Positions 48,068-48,080 of a stretch of DNA of 48,080 nucleotides are shown here, one piece after another. Location of the stretch: positions 1 through 48,080 of the forward strand of contig DESK01000004.1 of NCBI GenBank assembly GCA_002361955.1. The letters are read 5' to 3'. The DNA comes from Lachnospiraceae bacterium UBA3316. GTDB taxonomy: Bacteria > Bacillota > Clostridia > Lachnospirales > Lachnospiraceae. The position numbers were made by a program, and so were the translations under genes. Within the stretch, counting starts at the first letter, position 1; the number at the start of each line of letters is the position of its first letter. The notes under the pieces were generated by a model. The model searched no databases and was not told the DNA's origin. It was given only the letters and a program-made list of their open reading frames with translations.

Positions 48068-48080
48068 CCTCTCACCCCCT

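Overview
The window looks like a chromosomal segment of an endospore-forming, anaerobic Clostridia member, most likely of the family Lachnospiraceae. Reasons: a gdpP-rplI-dnaB operon, a complete F-type ATP synthase operon followed by ywmB, a ytvI-like sporulation permease, a Tad-like locus with DUF5702 and DUF6382/FHA proteins, a DUF6147 secreted protein, and a fused flavodiiron/rubredoxin/oxidoreductase protein. Most genes are GC-rich with strong AGGAGG-type ribosome binding sites. The 19.85-22.03 kb stretch is clearly AT-richer and looks acquired. No rRNA, tRNA or CRISPR array was seen.

Layout. 0-0.9 kb: a frameshifted and truncated HPr-like/fructokinase fusion. 0.9-8.0 kb (minus): a secreted CotH-domain protein followed by a secreted GH84 N-acetylglucosaminidase, closed by a strong terminator. 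8.1-10.6 kb (minus): an ECF transporter S component and a DEAD-box RNA helicase with a structured 5' leader. 10.6-11.4 kb (plus): a hemolysin III/TrhA membrane protein. 11.5-15.7 kb (minus): a membrane-anchored 817-residue protein and a methyltransferase sharing a promoter, then a small possible spore-coat protein. 15.8-19.8 kb (plus): gdpP-rplI-dnaB.

19.8-22.3 kb: an AT-rich island with a V8-like secreted protease (signal-peptide frame broken), a small secreted protein and an IS256-type transposase remnant. It is bounded by two inverted copies of the dnaB 3' end plus its hairpin. 22.0-30.2 kb (minus): atpZ-I-B-E-F-H-A-G-D-C, then ywmB and a small lipoprotein. The c subunit carries the sodium-binding residue set, so the enzyme is predicted to be Na+-coupled. 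30.3-31.5 kb: a YtvI/AI-2E permease. ywmB and ytvI share the same upstream element, which fits a forespore sigma-F/G promoter.

31.5-36.0 kb: an O2/NO detoxification block (rubredoxin, bacteriohemerythrin, multidomain flavodiiron protein, then a MarR regulator), divergent from a Crp/Fnr regulator. A perfect palindrome sits at -41.5 of the rubredoxin promoter predicted here. 36.0-43.2 kb: a beta-CASP RNase-like hydrolase, a DUF6147 protein, a DUF4367 gene split by an in-frame TAG, murG, an ECF sigma factor, a HIT protein, a soluble histidine kinase and a rhomboid protease. Two inverted copies of an intergenic repeat of about 110 bp lie here. 43.3-48.1 kb (minus): a Tad-like secretion/pseudopilus operon that runs off the right edge.
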